From NCBI GenBank assembly GCA_024398715.1, contig JAKSIP010000003.1:1-64000 (forward strand): 64,000 bases of DNA, read 5' to 3'. The notes below the pieces were generated by a model. That model did not search any database. It was given only the letters and a program-made list of their open reading frames with translations, and was not told the DNA's origin. A program made the translations under genes and the position numbers. The number at the start of each line of letters is the position of its first letter. Positions within the stretch are counted from its first letter, which is position 1. Of the stretch, positions 28,099 through 37,145 are shown piece after piece. This DNA comes from Bacteroidaceae bacterium. GTDB taxonomy: Bacteria > Bacteroidota > Bacteroidia > Bacteroidales > Bacteroidaceae.

Positions 28099-30018
28099 TC
28101 AGAATGCATATTGCAGCTGGAAAGACAAATCTTCTTTATGAAAAGTACCGATATCGTAATAGGACTGCGATGTGATTGCGTTTCTGTCAAAATAAATGGT
28201 GCTCCCCACTTTAAAACGGAACACCAGATGCGGCAGAACTTTATCCAACTTGAAGTTTGAGGAAAAGGATAAACGCAGTCCCTGACCGTAATAATTTGAA
28301 TATCCGTATGAATAAAGCAGCCCCTTTTCATACAAAGAAATTCTGGTGCTGTAAGAATCTGTTGAAAACAAAGAAGCCCCAAAATCCAGAACAATTTTGT
28401 CTGCCGCCTTATAAGTGATTCTCTCCTGAAATGCGTAACCTTTTTCACATTTATCAGCAATATTGCCGGAACAGGCACAAAAATGGATTGATGTTTGGAA
28501 CTGCACGGAATTGAGGCTGCATTTCCAGTCAAATCTGAAACGCCAGGTATGCTGCTGCCTGTATTTCGATTTTAACTTCAGAGAAAAGATTGAATTTCCG
28601 CCGGTCAAATCAAATTGTGCACCCGCTTCCTGACATATCAAATTGTTCAATTTGTAGAAATCCTGATAAAGATTCAATGCAAATATCTTACGGCGATAAC
28701 TGTATGAACAATACAAACCATACTCATTGTTTGAGTTTCCTTTGGAAAACCCTCCGGAATATGGAGAAAAATATCCGTCAGAATAATATCGGGGAACCAA
28801 ATGCAAAGAACCCTTATCACCTGCTTTCAAACCTAAGGACAAAAATGCGGCTATACCGATGTTGGAAAAAAACTGCGGGGTGGTTATGACGGATGCGGCA
28901 CACTCAGCAGCAATGGAGTAACGGGATCTGTTTATGAGAAAATCCGTACCTATGTCCAAGAGACCGGCATCAAGGGCATACACATCGGACTTGAAAACTT
29001 TGCCCAACAGCGGCCTGTCATATTTTGTGTAAGAGGCTGTAAAACCCAAATTTCTGCCCTCATTGGAATGTTCCACATGAAACATTGAACATAACTGTCT
29101 GGTGTTATGTCTTTTAGATGATTCAAGAACAGAACGGTGATAACCGTCTTCTTTGAAAGAAGATACAAAACCTTCTTTATTTACAGTTGCATCGACAGGA
29201 GTATATCCTGCCACCGCACTGAATTTCATACTGCCCGATTGGAATTCAACTCCAACACCGGATATATAACCATATTCTGACACACCGGTGTGAGGTTTTA
29301 TACTGCTTGAAACAGACTGTCTTATCATATTTGGAACTGAATTGTAAACGGAAAAACCCTGGTTGACAATCAGACCCTGACCAAAAGAGACTCTCAAATT
29401 ACCGGCTACAAGATTACGCAGCGCACCACTGCCCGTAAATTTGAAATATGGAGATATGAAATCATATACATGTTCACCATAATCACTCTGAGTTGTTATG
29501 CCAAATTTAATGTTTTTGTAATTATCGAATTTATATCTTATTGATGTTGAGTAATTTATATCTGCTTTTTTATACAATGGCATATTAAACTCGGCAATAA
29601 TATCATTACGCGGACCAGAGTTCTTTGAATCCGATCCGGAATGGTCAGACATATATGGACCTATGTAAAGGAAAGGCTGCAACAGTTCAGACAATGTCAC
29701 ATCAAAACCATCTACCAGTTGTATTTCACCCAATGAAAGCATACCTTTGTTGAAATAAACATATGCTTCAAGTTCCTCAATGTTGGCATATGACAGAAAA
29801 GGAAGCTTTTCCAGCTGATCCTTAGAGGTTGAATTTATGTTTATAGGGTTAAGATAAATCTGATACAGATCATCGTATAGGTTTTCCAGTGGCGTTTCAG
29901 ACAGTTCCTGGCCATCCTGCAACGGATACATATAATCCATTATGTCGGTAAAGAGATTATCCCAACTTACAGGCAATACACACCAAAAAGACAAAAAAAG
30001 ACGTGAAATTTTATTCAT
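28099..30018 (-). CDS. helix-hairpin-helix outer-membrane barrel protein
   Basis: 639 aa. A signal peptide is followed by a ComEA/PulK-like helix-hairpin-helix region (NPININSTSKDQLEKLPFLS; residues ~50-115) and a long beta-strand-rich, aromatic C-terminal part ending LSFQLQYAF, like an outer-membrane barrel. Similar proteins are widespread in Bacteroidales and uncharacterised. A DNA-uptake link is possible because HhH domains bind DNA, but this is inference. A parS-like site lies inside the gene. Confidence 0.83.
   Translation of the reverse strand: MNKISRLFLSFWCVLPVSWDNLFTDIMDYMYPLQDGQELSETPLENLYDDLYQIYLNPININSTSKDQLEKLPFLSYANIEELEAYVYFNKGMLSLGEIQLVDGFDVTLSELLQPFLYIGPYMSDHSGSDSKNSGPRNDIIAEFNMPLYKKADINYSTSIRYKFDNYKNIKFGITTQSDYGEHVYDFISPYFKFTGSGALRNLVAGNLRVSFGQGLIVNQGFSVYNSVPNMIRQSVSSSIKPHTGVSEYGYISGVGVEFQSGSMKFSAVAGYTPVDATVNKEGFVSSFKEDGYHRSVLESSKRHNTRQLCSMFHVEHSNEGRNLGFTASYTKYDRPLLGKVFKSDVYALDAGLLDIGTDFLINRSRYSIAAECAASVITTPQFFSNIGIAAFLSLGLKAGDKGSLHLVPRYYSDGYFSPYSGGFSKGNSNNEYGLYCSYSYRRKIFALNLYQDFYKLNNLICQEAGAQFDLTGGNSIFSLKLKSKYRQQHTWRFRFDWKCSLNSVQFQTSIHFCACSGNIADKCEKGYAFQERITYKAADKIVLDFGASLFSTDSYSTRISLYEKGLLYSYGYSNYYGQGLRLSFSSNFKLDKVLPHLVFRFKVGSTIYFDRNAITSQSYYDIGTFHKEDLSFQLQYAF
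29069..29084. promoter_or_regulatory. parS-like ParB binding site (intragenic)
   Basis: TGTTCCACATGAAACA, one base from the variant TGTTCCACGTGAAACA. Inside the HhH barrel gene, about 1.6 kb from the proposed origin. Confidence 0.6.
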
Positions 30019-30046
30019 AGTAAACAGTTTAAGGCATCAGAATACA

Positions 30047-30054
30047 CAAAAGTA
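30047..30054 (-). promoter_or_regulatory. -7 box of the HhH barrel gene
   Basis: TACTTTTG on the minus strand, about 29 nt before the start at 30018. Confidence 0.58.
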
Positions 30055-30064
30055 GGAATTTTCT

Positions 30065-30073
30065 TATCTTTGC
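30065..30073 (+). promoter_or_regulatory. -7 box of the DUF4294 gene
   Basis: TATCTTTGC fits TAnnTTTG and contains the in-frame TTG at 30070, ruling that codon out as the start. Confidence 0.62.
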
Positions 30074-30102
30074 AAGAAGGAAACGGCCAAAAAATTCAGA
30101 AT

Positions 30103-30693
30103 TTGAAAAGAATTATAAGCATAATTTCTATTTGCCTGCTATGCGGCGGGGCATACAGCCAGAACTACAATATTAAAGTTGCCCCAAGCAAAACTACTCA
30201 GGAAGATGAGCAAATGGCATCTTTCATACTGCCCGACGTTACTGTGTGGGGCAGATATGAAAGTGCTGGTAAAAGGGAAAGGAGAAAACTTGACAGAACT
30301 GTTATTGCAGTAAAGAAAACTTATCCCTTTTCATTGGAAATAAAAAACATTCTGGTAGAAACCTATCTCTATCTTCAGACTTTGCCCAACGATGAAGAAA
30401 AGGAAAAACACATGAAAAAAGTAGAAAAGGGAGTTTGGAACCAGTATTTGCCAGAAATGAAAAAACTTACCCTATATCAAGGGAAAATGCTTATAAAACT
30501 TATTGACAGGGAATGTAACCAATCAAGTTATGAGTTGATTAAAGCATTTTTGGGACCTTTCAGAAGCAATTTTTACCAAATGTTTGCAGGTATGCTGGGA
30601 GCATCGCTCAAAAAAGAATTTGATCCTGAAAATAACCAGGAAGACGCGGTAATAGAAGAAATTATCGAACTTATAGAAAACGGATACCTGTAA
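30103..30693 (+). CDS. DUF4294 protein, exported
   Basis: About 196 aa, read from TTG 30103 (LKRIISIISICLLCGGAYSQ gives a good signal peptide). No ATG is available upstream, and an earlier TTG lies in the promoter. Residues ~40-170 match DUF4294 (LPDVTVWGRYESAGKRERRK, VKKTYPFSLEI, TLYQGKMLIKLIDREC). It has a conserved neighbourhood in Bacteroidetes but unknown function. Last gene before the proposed origin. Confidence 0.85.
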   Translation: MKRIISIISICLLCGGAYSQNYNIKVAPSKTTQEDEQMASFILPDVTVWGRYESAGKRERRKLDRTVIAVKKTYPFSLEIKNILVETYLYLQTLPNDEEKEKHMKKVEKGVWNQYLPEMKKLTLYQGKMLIKLIDRECNQSSYELIKAFLGPFRSNFYQMFAGMLGASLKKEFDPENNQEDAVIEEIIELIENGYL

Positions 30694-30699
30694 AATTAT

Positions 30700-31120
30700 C
30701 TGTTGAAAAACTGTTGATAAAATGTTTATATCTGTATTTTCTGTGTTTATAAAACATTGAAAAAAATGGGTTGAGAAATTTGGAATTTGTTTTTACAGAA
30801 ACTGTATTTTGATTTATTTCAGAACCAAATTTTTTCCACCTTATTTTTAAATATAAATATTAACCGGATATAAACAGGACAAATATTTTCCAATTCAATG
30901 ACTTATAAACAGCATATAGTTGTAAACAGGTGTTGATAAATATATTAAAATACTGATTTATAATAAATTAAGTTGTTTATAAAATTGTTTATAAAACAAA
31001 AATTTTGTGGATAACCAAATTCCAAAAATTCATGGAAAATAGTTATCCACAATATCAACAGGATATCAATATCATTAATTTTTCTATAAAAAAATATTAT
31101 TTATTTATTTATTCGTGTCA
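30700..31120. other. candidate chromosomal replication origin (oriC)
   Basis: A very AT-rich non-coding stretch with perfect DnaA boxes at 31006-31014 (TGTGGATAA) and 31043-31051 (TTATCCACA). Near boxes are TGTTGATAA at 30712 and 30931, TGTTTATAA at 30744, 30974 and 30986, and TTATAAACA at 30903. A pure A/T run at 31080-31112 could be the unwinding element. parS-like sites on both sides and mnmG nearby fit an origin. dnaA is not in the window, and gene orientation shows no clear switch here. Confidence 0.72.
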
Positions 31121-31126
31121 GAGTTA

Positions 31127-31268
31127 CATGTAAGCGGTAATCAGCCGCCGGGAAACTTACATGGATAGGTGGCTTAGGCATATCTGGTCATTGAAAGGGC
31201 TCGCAACTAATTTATTCCACAGTGGCTTTAAATAGCCAAACCGAGATAATATTTACCGTATTTGGCTA
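31127..31268. repeat. two inverted repeats beside the origin candidate
   Basis: CATGTAAG (31127-31134) pairs with CTTACATG (31156-31163), and TAGCCAAA (31233-31240) with TTTGGCTA (31261-31268). No T-run follows, so these are not classical terminators. The rest of 31120-31317 shows nothing recognisable. Confidence 0.5.
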
Positions 31269-31317
31269 GATTAAGCTGTTTTGTTTGGCCAAACGATAGA
31301 AATTTTGAAGGAGTGTC

Positions 31318-31518
31318 GTGAATACTTCGACTCCTTCATATATCCCTTTCGGAGAAACGGAAAAGAAATACAGGCTATCGGATCTGTTCTGTTATTTCTA
31401 TCTCCACCACGTCAAGAAGAACGCTAAATTGCGCAGTCTATCAAAGGTCTCGAACCTGCTATTGATGTCCCAGTCGGATACATTGAAGTTCCTGACAGGC
31501 CTGGGAATTTTGTTATAG
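31318..31518 (+). pseudogene. remnant of a DUF234-type ATPase C-terminus
   Basis: A 66-codon frame from GTG. The first ~35 residues (SYIPFGETEKKYRLSDLFCYFYLHH) look like the C-terminal part of AAA/DUF234 ATPases; the remainder is the wrong frame of the next gene. No P-loop is present. Best read as the scar of a deletion that joined two unrelated genes. AAGGAG before the GTG could still allow a peptide to be made. Confidence 0.4.
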
Positions 31519-31520
31519 CC

Positions 31521-32651
31521 ATGCACTTTGACGGATGGGTATGGGGCGTGAAGCCATCTACCTTTCACGGTTGTCCTTACATCAGAATAGAGAGCACAAC
31601 ATCCGTTATGTCTCCGGAAATTTATGAAGAAAGGCTTCGCGAATGTCGTCCAATGGAATATGCTTGGGAGAATCTCGCTACGCTGGGTGCTACGCTTGAT
31701 GACATCGATGAAAATAGGGTTATGGGGATTGTTCGTGCCGGAATCAGGGAAGGCAGAATGCCGGAAACCGCTCTTGAAGAAACATCCGCATCACTTCTTA
31801 ATCGATGGGGCCTTATCGCTAATGGTAAGCCGACCAACGGGGCTTTGGCATTGTTTGCAAAAGATGCAGACAACTATTCTCAGTTCAGACTGCAGATGGC
31901 AAAGTTCAAGGGAATGGATTCTATTGAATTCCTGGACAACCAACAGCTCAAAGGCAATATTTTCGAACAGCTTGATGGAGCAATGGCATTCTGTTTCAAA
32001 CACCTCAATTTGAGCGGAAAGGTCGTTGGTCTCAAAAGAGAAGAAGAGCTTGAAATCCCCTATGAAGCTCTGCGTGAAGGGGTGATCAACGCTCTGTGTC
32101 ATCGCCGGTATGACGATTATAGAGAAGGTTTACAACTTGGGATATATGAAGACAGAGTTGAAATCTGCAATCCAGGTCGCTTCCCGACAGGGGTAACACC
32201 GGAGAACATCAAGACTTTGCATAGCTCCAAACCCCGCAACCTCCACATAGCGCAGGTTATGTACAAAGCTGCTTATCTTGAAGGATGGGGAACGGGTATA
32301 AAGCGAATGATAGATGTCTGCAAGGCACATAATCTTCCCGAACCGTTTTACCAGATCTGGGCAGATGGCACTATTGTCCTGACCTTCCTGCGTCCGAAGA
32401 CCGCCAAAAATGGCGAGACAAATGGCGAGACAAATGGCGAGACAAATGGCAAATGGGAATCTCTGACAGAGAGACAGAATTCCATCATCCAATGCTTGCA
32501 GAAAAATGGCACCCACACATCAAGAACATTGTCTATATTACTTGACATATCTCAAAGAACCGTTGAGAGAGAAATTTCCTTCCTTCGAAATAATGGGTTC
32601 ATAGACAAAGAGGGCTCTACTAAGAACGGGACTTGGAGAGTGCTAAAATAG
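31521..32651 (+). CDS. AlbA_2/HATPase-type putative transcriptional regulator, N-terminally truncated
   Basis: 376 aa. The start of the frame (YIRIESTTSVMSPEIYEERL) is the end of an AlbA_2 (Schlafen-like) domain. An HATPase_c_4 region follows (EIPYEALREGVINALCHRRY, YEDRVEICNPGRFP, GWGTGIKRM) and a C-terminal winged helix (SQRTVEREISFLRNNGFI). More AlbA_2 sequence is encoded in frame from 31428 without a start codon, so the domain has lost its first half. Likely a decaying gene, although the rest is intact. Contains a 12-bp tandem repeat. Confidence 0.72.
   Translation: MHFDGWVWGVKPSTFHGCPYIRIESTTSVMSPEIYEERLRECRPMEYAWENLATLGATLDDIDENRVMGIVRAGIREGRMPETALEETSASLLNRWGLIANGKPTNGALALFAKDADNYSQFRLQMAKFKGMDSIEFLDNQQLKGNIFEQLDGAMAFCFKHLNLSGKVVGLKREEELEIPYEALREGVINALCHRRYDDYREGLQLGIYEDRVEICNPGRFPTGVTPENIKTLHSSKPRNLHIAQVMYKAAYLEGWGTGIKRMIDVCKAHNLPEPFYQIWADGTIVLTFLRPKTAKNGETNGETNGETNGKWESLTERQNSIIQCLQKNGTHTSRTLSILLDISQRTVEREISFLRNNGFIDKEGSTKNGTWRVLK
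32408..32450. repeat. 12-bp in-frame tandem repeat
   Basis: AAATGGCGAGAC is repeated three times plus a partial fourth copy, encoding NGET repeats in the linker before the winged helix. Copy-number change would alter linker length without shifting the frame. Confidence 0.85.
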
Positions 32652-32657
32652 GTAATG

Positions 32658-32736
32658 CTTATTTGACTCGAAAATCCCCTTGCAATATAACGCGCTGATT
32701 TCCAGATGATTCTTATTTGATTCGAAAGTCCCTCTG
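32658..32736. repeat. pair of 25-bp imperfect direct repeats
   Basis: Positions 32658-32682 and 32712-32736 share CTTATTTGA.TCGAAA.TCCC..TG, 54 bp apart, just after the truncated regulator. Could be the edge of a lost element or a protein-binding pair. Confidence 0.6.
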
Positions 32737-32741
32737 TGAAG

Positions 32742-34175
32742 TTACAGAATAGAGAACAGATATTTGGCCTGGCTGTAATATTGGAATGCGTCAATGAATA
32801 TTGAAGGATTGAAGTACTGATAGAAATATTGTTGTGTTCCGTCAGAAAACTTTAATAGGAAAGTTGGTGAAAAACAAATATATTCAATATCATCAATTTT
32901 TGTCTTGTAATTGGTGGTTGTTAGCTCCATGAAAGTTTTTCCTATATTTCCGTTTTTATATGAAATACTTATTTCTTCTATATTTTTATTGACTGCTTCA
33001 GTTGCAGAATCTATTTTATTGATAATATAATCGTAATTTTCAGCATTTTCCGAATACATAGAGTAATTGTTTATCAAATTGATATTTTCCATTATCTGTG
33101 CACTGTTTTTAAGTTTTACATTCAAATCTATCTGATTCATAATTGTGAATGTAAATTCTATTCCGTCCACATCGGTTTGAGCCAGTTCTTCTATTCTTTT
33201 TGGCTTTATATTTAATTCTTTTATTTTGAAAGTACCATATTTATCCAATGGTTCTATAATTACTCCCTGTCCTTTAAAAACAAGTTCTGTTCCGAAATTC
33301 AAAGCCAATAGGCTGTTTCCTGATTTGTTTATGGAAGAACTGAATTCCGTATTGCCATTGCTGTAATCAAATTTTGTTCTGATAACAGTATTGCCTGTTT
33401 TGAAGTATGATTCTATTTTCAAAGAGCTTTTTTCAATATCTGATTGTATATCTGAATCTTTCAAATAAGTTTCCACATTAAATTCAAACATGGATTTTCC
33501 GTTTTTTGTCAAAGTTATTTCCATGTTTTCAGGTATGTCAATATATACATGCACTGTAGTGTCATTGTAAATTTCTATTTTTTTACCGTAAGAGTATGTG
33601 CTGTCTTTTAAAACAGGATCATTCTTATATTGCAGTATATATGCCTGTTTTTTCTTACCGCTTGATTTTATGGATAGAATGCAGTTGTTTCCGGCAGAAT
33701 CCGGATAACAGAATTCCAGATAGTCTGATTTTGTGAAAGTCCATCTCTGTCCTGCAATATCGGCAGTGAAACGTCCTTTTATGTTACTCAGTTTATAAAA
33801 TTCCTTATATACTTTGATATTGTTAAAAATAATGGTGTCATTATCTGATATAGTGTCTTTATAACTTTTTTTGTCTTCTCTGGACAGTAATCCTTCCAAA
33901 TATACCTGTACTGTATTTGCTATGAATTCAGAGTGGTCAAAATTTCTATAATATTCCGGAATATAAGATAACAGGTCTCTTATTTCTGTGACTGTTCCAT
34001 AAGCTTCAGTCAAATCTGCCTGTTCTGTAAATTCTTTTGAAACTTTGGCCAGATATTCCTGCTGAGCTTCCGGTGAATCGGAACTGGGACCTGGTATTTC
34101 TTTTTTTTCATTACAGGAACTCAATGCTGTAATGACTGCCAATTGGCAGAATATGCATTTGAAAAAATTTTTCAT
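32742..34175 (-). CDS. putative lipoprotein of unknown function
   Basis: 477 aa. The signal peptide ends in a lipobox (ITALSSC, then NEKKEIPGPSSDS spacer), so a membrane-anchored lipoprotein. The rest is Lys/Asn/Ser-rich with many beta strands; no family is recognised. It is AT-rich relative to the uppS-bamA block. Upstream on the same strand are DUF4249 and a TonB receptor. Confidence 0.78.
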   Translation of the reverse strand: MKNFFKCIFCQLAVITALSSCNEKKEIPGPSSDSPEAQQEYLAKVSKEFTEQADLTEAYGTVTEIRDLLSYIPEYYRNFDHSEFIANTVQVYLEGLLSREDKKSYKDTISDNDTIIFNNIKVYKEFYKLSNIKGRFTADIAGQRWTFTKSDYLEFCYPDSAGNNCILSIKSSGKKKQAYILQYKNDPVLKDSTYSYGKKIEIYNDTTVHVYIDIPENMEITLTKNGKSMFEFNVETYLKDSDIQSDIEKSSLKIESYFKTGNTVIRTKFDYSNGNTEFSSSINKSGNSLLALNFGTELVFKGQGVIIEPLDKYGTFKIKELNIKPKRIEELAQTDVDGIEFTFTIMNQIDLNVKLKNSAQIMENINLINNYSMYSENAENYDYIINKIDSATEAVNKNIEEISISYKNGNIGKTFMELTTTNYKTKIDDIEYICFSPTFLLKFSDGTQQYFYQYFNPSIFIDAFQYYSQAKYLFSIL

Positions 34176-34223
34176 ATACCTGTTTGTTTGTAATTTTTTT
34201 CTTATATGCGAATATATGAAATT

Positions 34224-35102
34224 TTATTGAATTTGTTTCTTTTCGGGAAGAATAAGAGTATATATGCTGCTGTTGTATCCGAACCAGTACCCGAGTCCGC
34301 CGCTTATATTTCCTTTTGCATTCTTTATATCTCCGGTAACAGTATTGTTTTTAATGGTGGAGATAATACCAATATTGTTCCAAAATTCGTATGCCAATGA
34401 ATCGATGCCTGAAAATTTTATTGTTACACTGTCTCCATAATTGAAATCCGAATAGTATATGTCTCTTGTTGCTATGCTTTTGTACGGTTTGTTCAATTCA
34501 ATTATCTTACTTCCGCCTTCAAACTTCTGATCTTTATATGTACCCATATATGCGTTCATCAGGTAATTGGCATCGGGTTTTGCAGCAATGAAAGTGCTCA
34601 TATATCTGCATTTGTTTGGGTTTGATACAAAAGCCGATAAGCTCAGCAGAGAATCTGAATCTGCGCTCGGTTCTATTCTGAATGAATCAATAACTGCCTG
34701 TTCCAAAGGAATGACCGTTTGGGCTGTAGCCCTGTACTGATCCAATTCTACGCATAATGAATATGTTTTTCCTGCCTGGCCGGTAATTTTATCTGTAGTA
34801 TATATGTAAGGGGGAAGATAATGTGTATCTGTTTTACCCTCCAGAATAGCTGTATCACCACCCTCGCAGCTGACTTTTACAACGGCTCCTGTTCCTACAT
34901 AGGAATCATTGATTTCAATTTTGGAATTGATTTGCAGATACAGTGATTTTGTTATTATCACAACCGGATTCTGACCGTTGTCAATCCAACCTTCAACAAC
35001 AATATCATGCATGTCATATTCATGGCCGTTATTGCTGCATGAGCAAAGCGATAATGCCATCAGAAATGCATGGATCATATTCAAGTACTTTGGACTACCC
35101 AT
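34224..35102 (-). CDS. DUF4249-like lipoprotein
   Basis: 292 aa with a short signal and lipobox (MALSLCSC). The N-terminal DIVVEGWIDNGQNPVVIITKS and KTYSLCVELDQYRATAQTVIP match DUF4249 proteins, which pair with TonB-dependent receptors in Bacteroidetes. It starts 6 nt after the receptor gene, so the two likely form one outer-membrane uptake unit. Substrate unknown. Confidence 0.85.
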   Translation of the reverse strand: MGSPKYLNMIHAFLMALSLCSCSNNGHEYDMHDIVVEGWIDNGQNPVVIITKSLYLQINSKIEINDSYVGTGAVVKVSCEGGDTAILEGKTDTHYLPPYIYTTDKITGQAGKTYSLCVELDQYRATAQTVIPLEQAVIDSFRIEPSADSDSLLSLSAFVSNPNKCRYMSTFIAAKPDANYLMNAYMGTYKDQKFEGGSKIIELNKPYKSIATRDIYYSDFNYGDSVTIKFSGIDSLAYEFWNNIGIISTIKNNTVTGDIKNAKGNISGGLGYWFGYNSSIYTLILPEKKQIQ

Positions 35103-35108
35103 ATTTGT

Positions 35109-37145
35109 TCAGAATTTCAGAAAGTAACTTATTGAAGGAATGATTTTTTTGAAATATATGTAGTTGTAACGGACTCTTATGACTGATTCTTTATCTGGTT
35201 TTACCGAATAGTTGAAATACATTGGATTTGAGTGTCCCGTTGCATTGTATATGGAGAAAGATATTCCATGTCTGTAATTTCCCCTGGCGTTGAAATTGTA
35301 GTTGGCTGCCACGTCAAGGCGCATGTAATTTTCCATTCTGGCTGAATTGTGTTGGCTGAATTCAGGAACAGCTCTTCCGTTTATCAGATAGAACTGTCTG
35401 ATGGGCGTATATGGTTCTCCGCTTGCCAGAACGAAACATGCGCTTGCATTCCAGTGTCTATTGAAAGTATAGTTTGTCATTACGTTAAATTCATGCGGTC
35501 TTTCACCTGCGGCCGGATAATATTCGTCATATCCGTTGTTTTGGAAAGTGCGGCGGGTGTGGGTATAACTGTAACTTATCCAACCTGTGAGTTTTCCTTT
35601 GTTTTTCTGTAACATTACAGAGCCGCCATAACTGTAACCATGCCCTTTCAGCAGATAATAATCCAGATTCTGTTTGTCCGGCAGTTCAAACAAATTCCCC
35701 CTGTATTCTACCTGGTTGTATAATTTTCTATAGTAACCGCGCACCTCAAGGTCCAGATTGCCGTCAAAAAGATTTTTTGTATATAGCAGGTTTATTCCAA
35801 CTGCATTTTGGGGTCCCATTCCTATTTCTTCCGGGCTTAGATAGAAATCGCAATTCATGCTGGTTGCTGTCATTCCCACTCTGGAAAGAGGTTGGGTCTG
35901 GCGCCCAAGTCCCAATTCAAATTTCCCTATTGGTTTGTTTACATATGATAGTGTTACAAAAGGATCCAAATTGAAATACAGTTCTCTGCATACCAGCATG
36001 CCGCCTTTAAGTCCTGCATTGATGTCCCAGTACTCATTGAAGATGCATTTGTATGCGGCATATGCGGAGTAATAGGTTGTGACGGATTCAGGCGTGGTGT
36101 AAAGATTGTCAAAATCTGACAGTATTTTCTGTGGCTGGTTAATGAAATGTTGGATTCTTATTCCGCCTGTCAGGTTTCTGAAGTCAAAATCAAGGTTATA
36201 CCCCAATTCTTTTATTTGTGACATTACTGAGTAATGTGTATCAGTAGAGCTGCTTTGCCCATTCAGATTGTAGGTGGTGTAATATAGATTGTTTGTAAGC
36301 AGAAATCTGTTGAACTTATGCCGATAGAAAATCTGCCCCAAAATGTTTTTCCATATCTGGGAAAGGTCATCGCCGTAGTTGGAGTAATCCAGTTGTGAAC
36401 AATCTTTGCCGTAATATGTGGAAACGCGCAGGAAATCTCTGTCAGAAAGTTTGCTGACAAGTGTAAGGTTATAATCGCCGAAATTGTATTCAAGACTGTA
36501 ATGCGGTTCGCTCAAAAGATTCCCGTACAGCAGATTCAGGTAAGACCTGCGTCCGGACAGTATGATTCGGGTTTTGTCTCCCGCTTTTATTCTTAGTGAG
36601 GCTTGCGTTGAAATAAGTCCTATTTCGGCATCGGCAGAAATGGTCCTTTCCTGGTATGTGCCGTTATCTGTTTCTACGTTGAGTTCTCCACCAAGATAGT
36701 TGGTTGATTCAGCGTTGAAAATGTTGTATTTCAGACTGAAATCCGAATAGTGAAGCGGGTTGAAGAGTGAAAAGATGCCTAGCAGATGTGAAACTCCATG
36801 TACAGGGACATGGTCTGTCAGGATGCCTGTATGCTGCGGTTCAGCACCCTGGATACTTATTCCGGACCCGGTTTCGGAATTTGTTCTTACGCCGGGCAGG
36901 AATTGTATAATACGTATGGGATCGGCATTACCCAACACTTTGGGCATAGTTTCGAATAAACTGTTACTCAAAACTATGTCTCCATTGGTGTTGGTGCGAA
37001 TCCTGGTGTCAATTTTATCCGCAATTATATCAATATTCTGAAGGTTGACAGATAATGTGTCTTTTGATCCAATTGCGCTGACAGGTGTCTGGCAGAAACC
37101 AAAGAATGCAAGAAATATCAGAAATTCTTTGATTTTATTGTCCAT
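35109..37145 (-). CDS. TonB-dependent receptor
   Basis: 678 aa. A signal peptide (FLIFLAFFGFCQTPVSA) is followed by a plug domain (IRIIQFLPGVRTNSETGSGISIQGAEPQ) and a barrel ending in FLKF with a terminal aromatic residue. It lacks the N-terminal carboxypeptidase-regulatory-like domain often found in DUF4249-linked receptors, so it is short for its class. It overlaps the upstream hydrolase gene by 28 nt. Confidence 0.93.
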   Translation of the reverse strand: MDNKIKEFLIFLAFFGFCQTPVSAIGSKDTLSVNLQNIDIIADKIDTRIRTNTNGDIVLSNSLFETMPKVLGNADPIRIIQFLPGVRTNSETGSGISIQGAEPQHTGILTDHVPVHGVSHLLGIFSLFNPLHYSDFSLKYNIFNAESTNYLGGELNVETDNGTYQERTISADAEIGLISTQASLRIKAGDKTRIILSGRRSYLNLLYGNLLSEPHYSLEYNFGDYNLTLVSKLSDRDFLRVSTYYGKDCSQLDYSNYGDDLSQIWKNILGQIFYRHKFNRFLLTNNLYYTTYNLNGQSSSTDTHYSVMSQIKELGYNLDFDFRNLTGGIRIQHFINQPQKILSDFDNLYTTPESVTTYYSAYAAYKCIFNEYWDINAGLKGGMLVCRELYFNLDPFVTLSYVNKPIGKFELGLGRQTQPLSRVGMTATSMNCDFYLSPEEIGMGPQNAVGINLLYTKNLFDGNLDLEVRGYYRKLYNQVEYRGNLFELPDKQNLDYYLLKGHGYSYGGSVMLQKNKGKLTGWISYSYTHTRRTFQNNGYDEYYPAAGERPHEFNVMTNYTFNRHWNASACFVLASGEPYTPIRQFYLINGRAVPEFSQHNSARMENYMRLDVAANYNFNARGNYRHGISFSIYNATGHSNPMYFNYSVKPDKESVIRVRYNYIYFKKIIPSISYFLKF

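Noticed and set aside
30070..30102. TTG 30070 as start of the DUF4294 gene
   Set aside because: It lies inside the TATCTTTGC -7 box; TTG 30103 gives a proper signal peptide.
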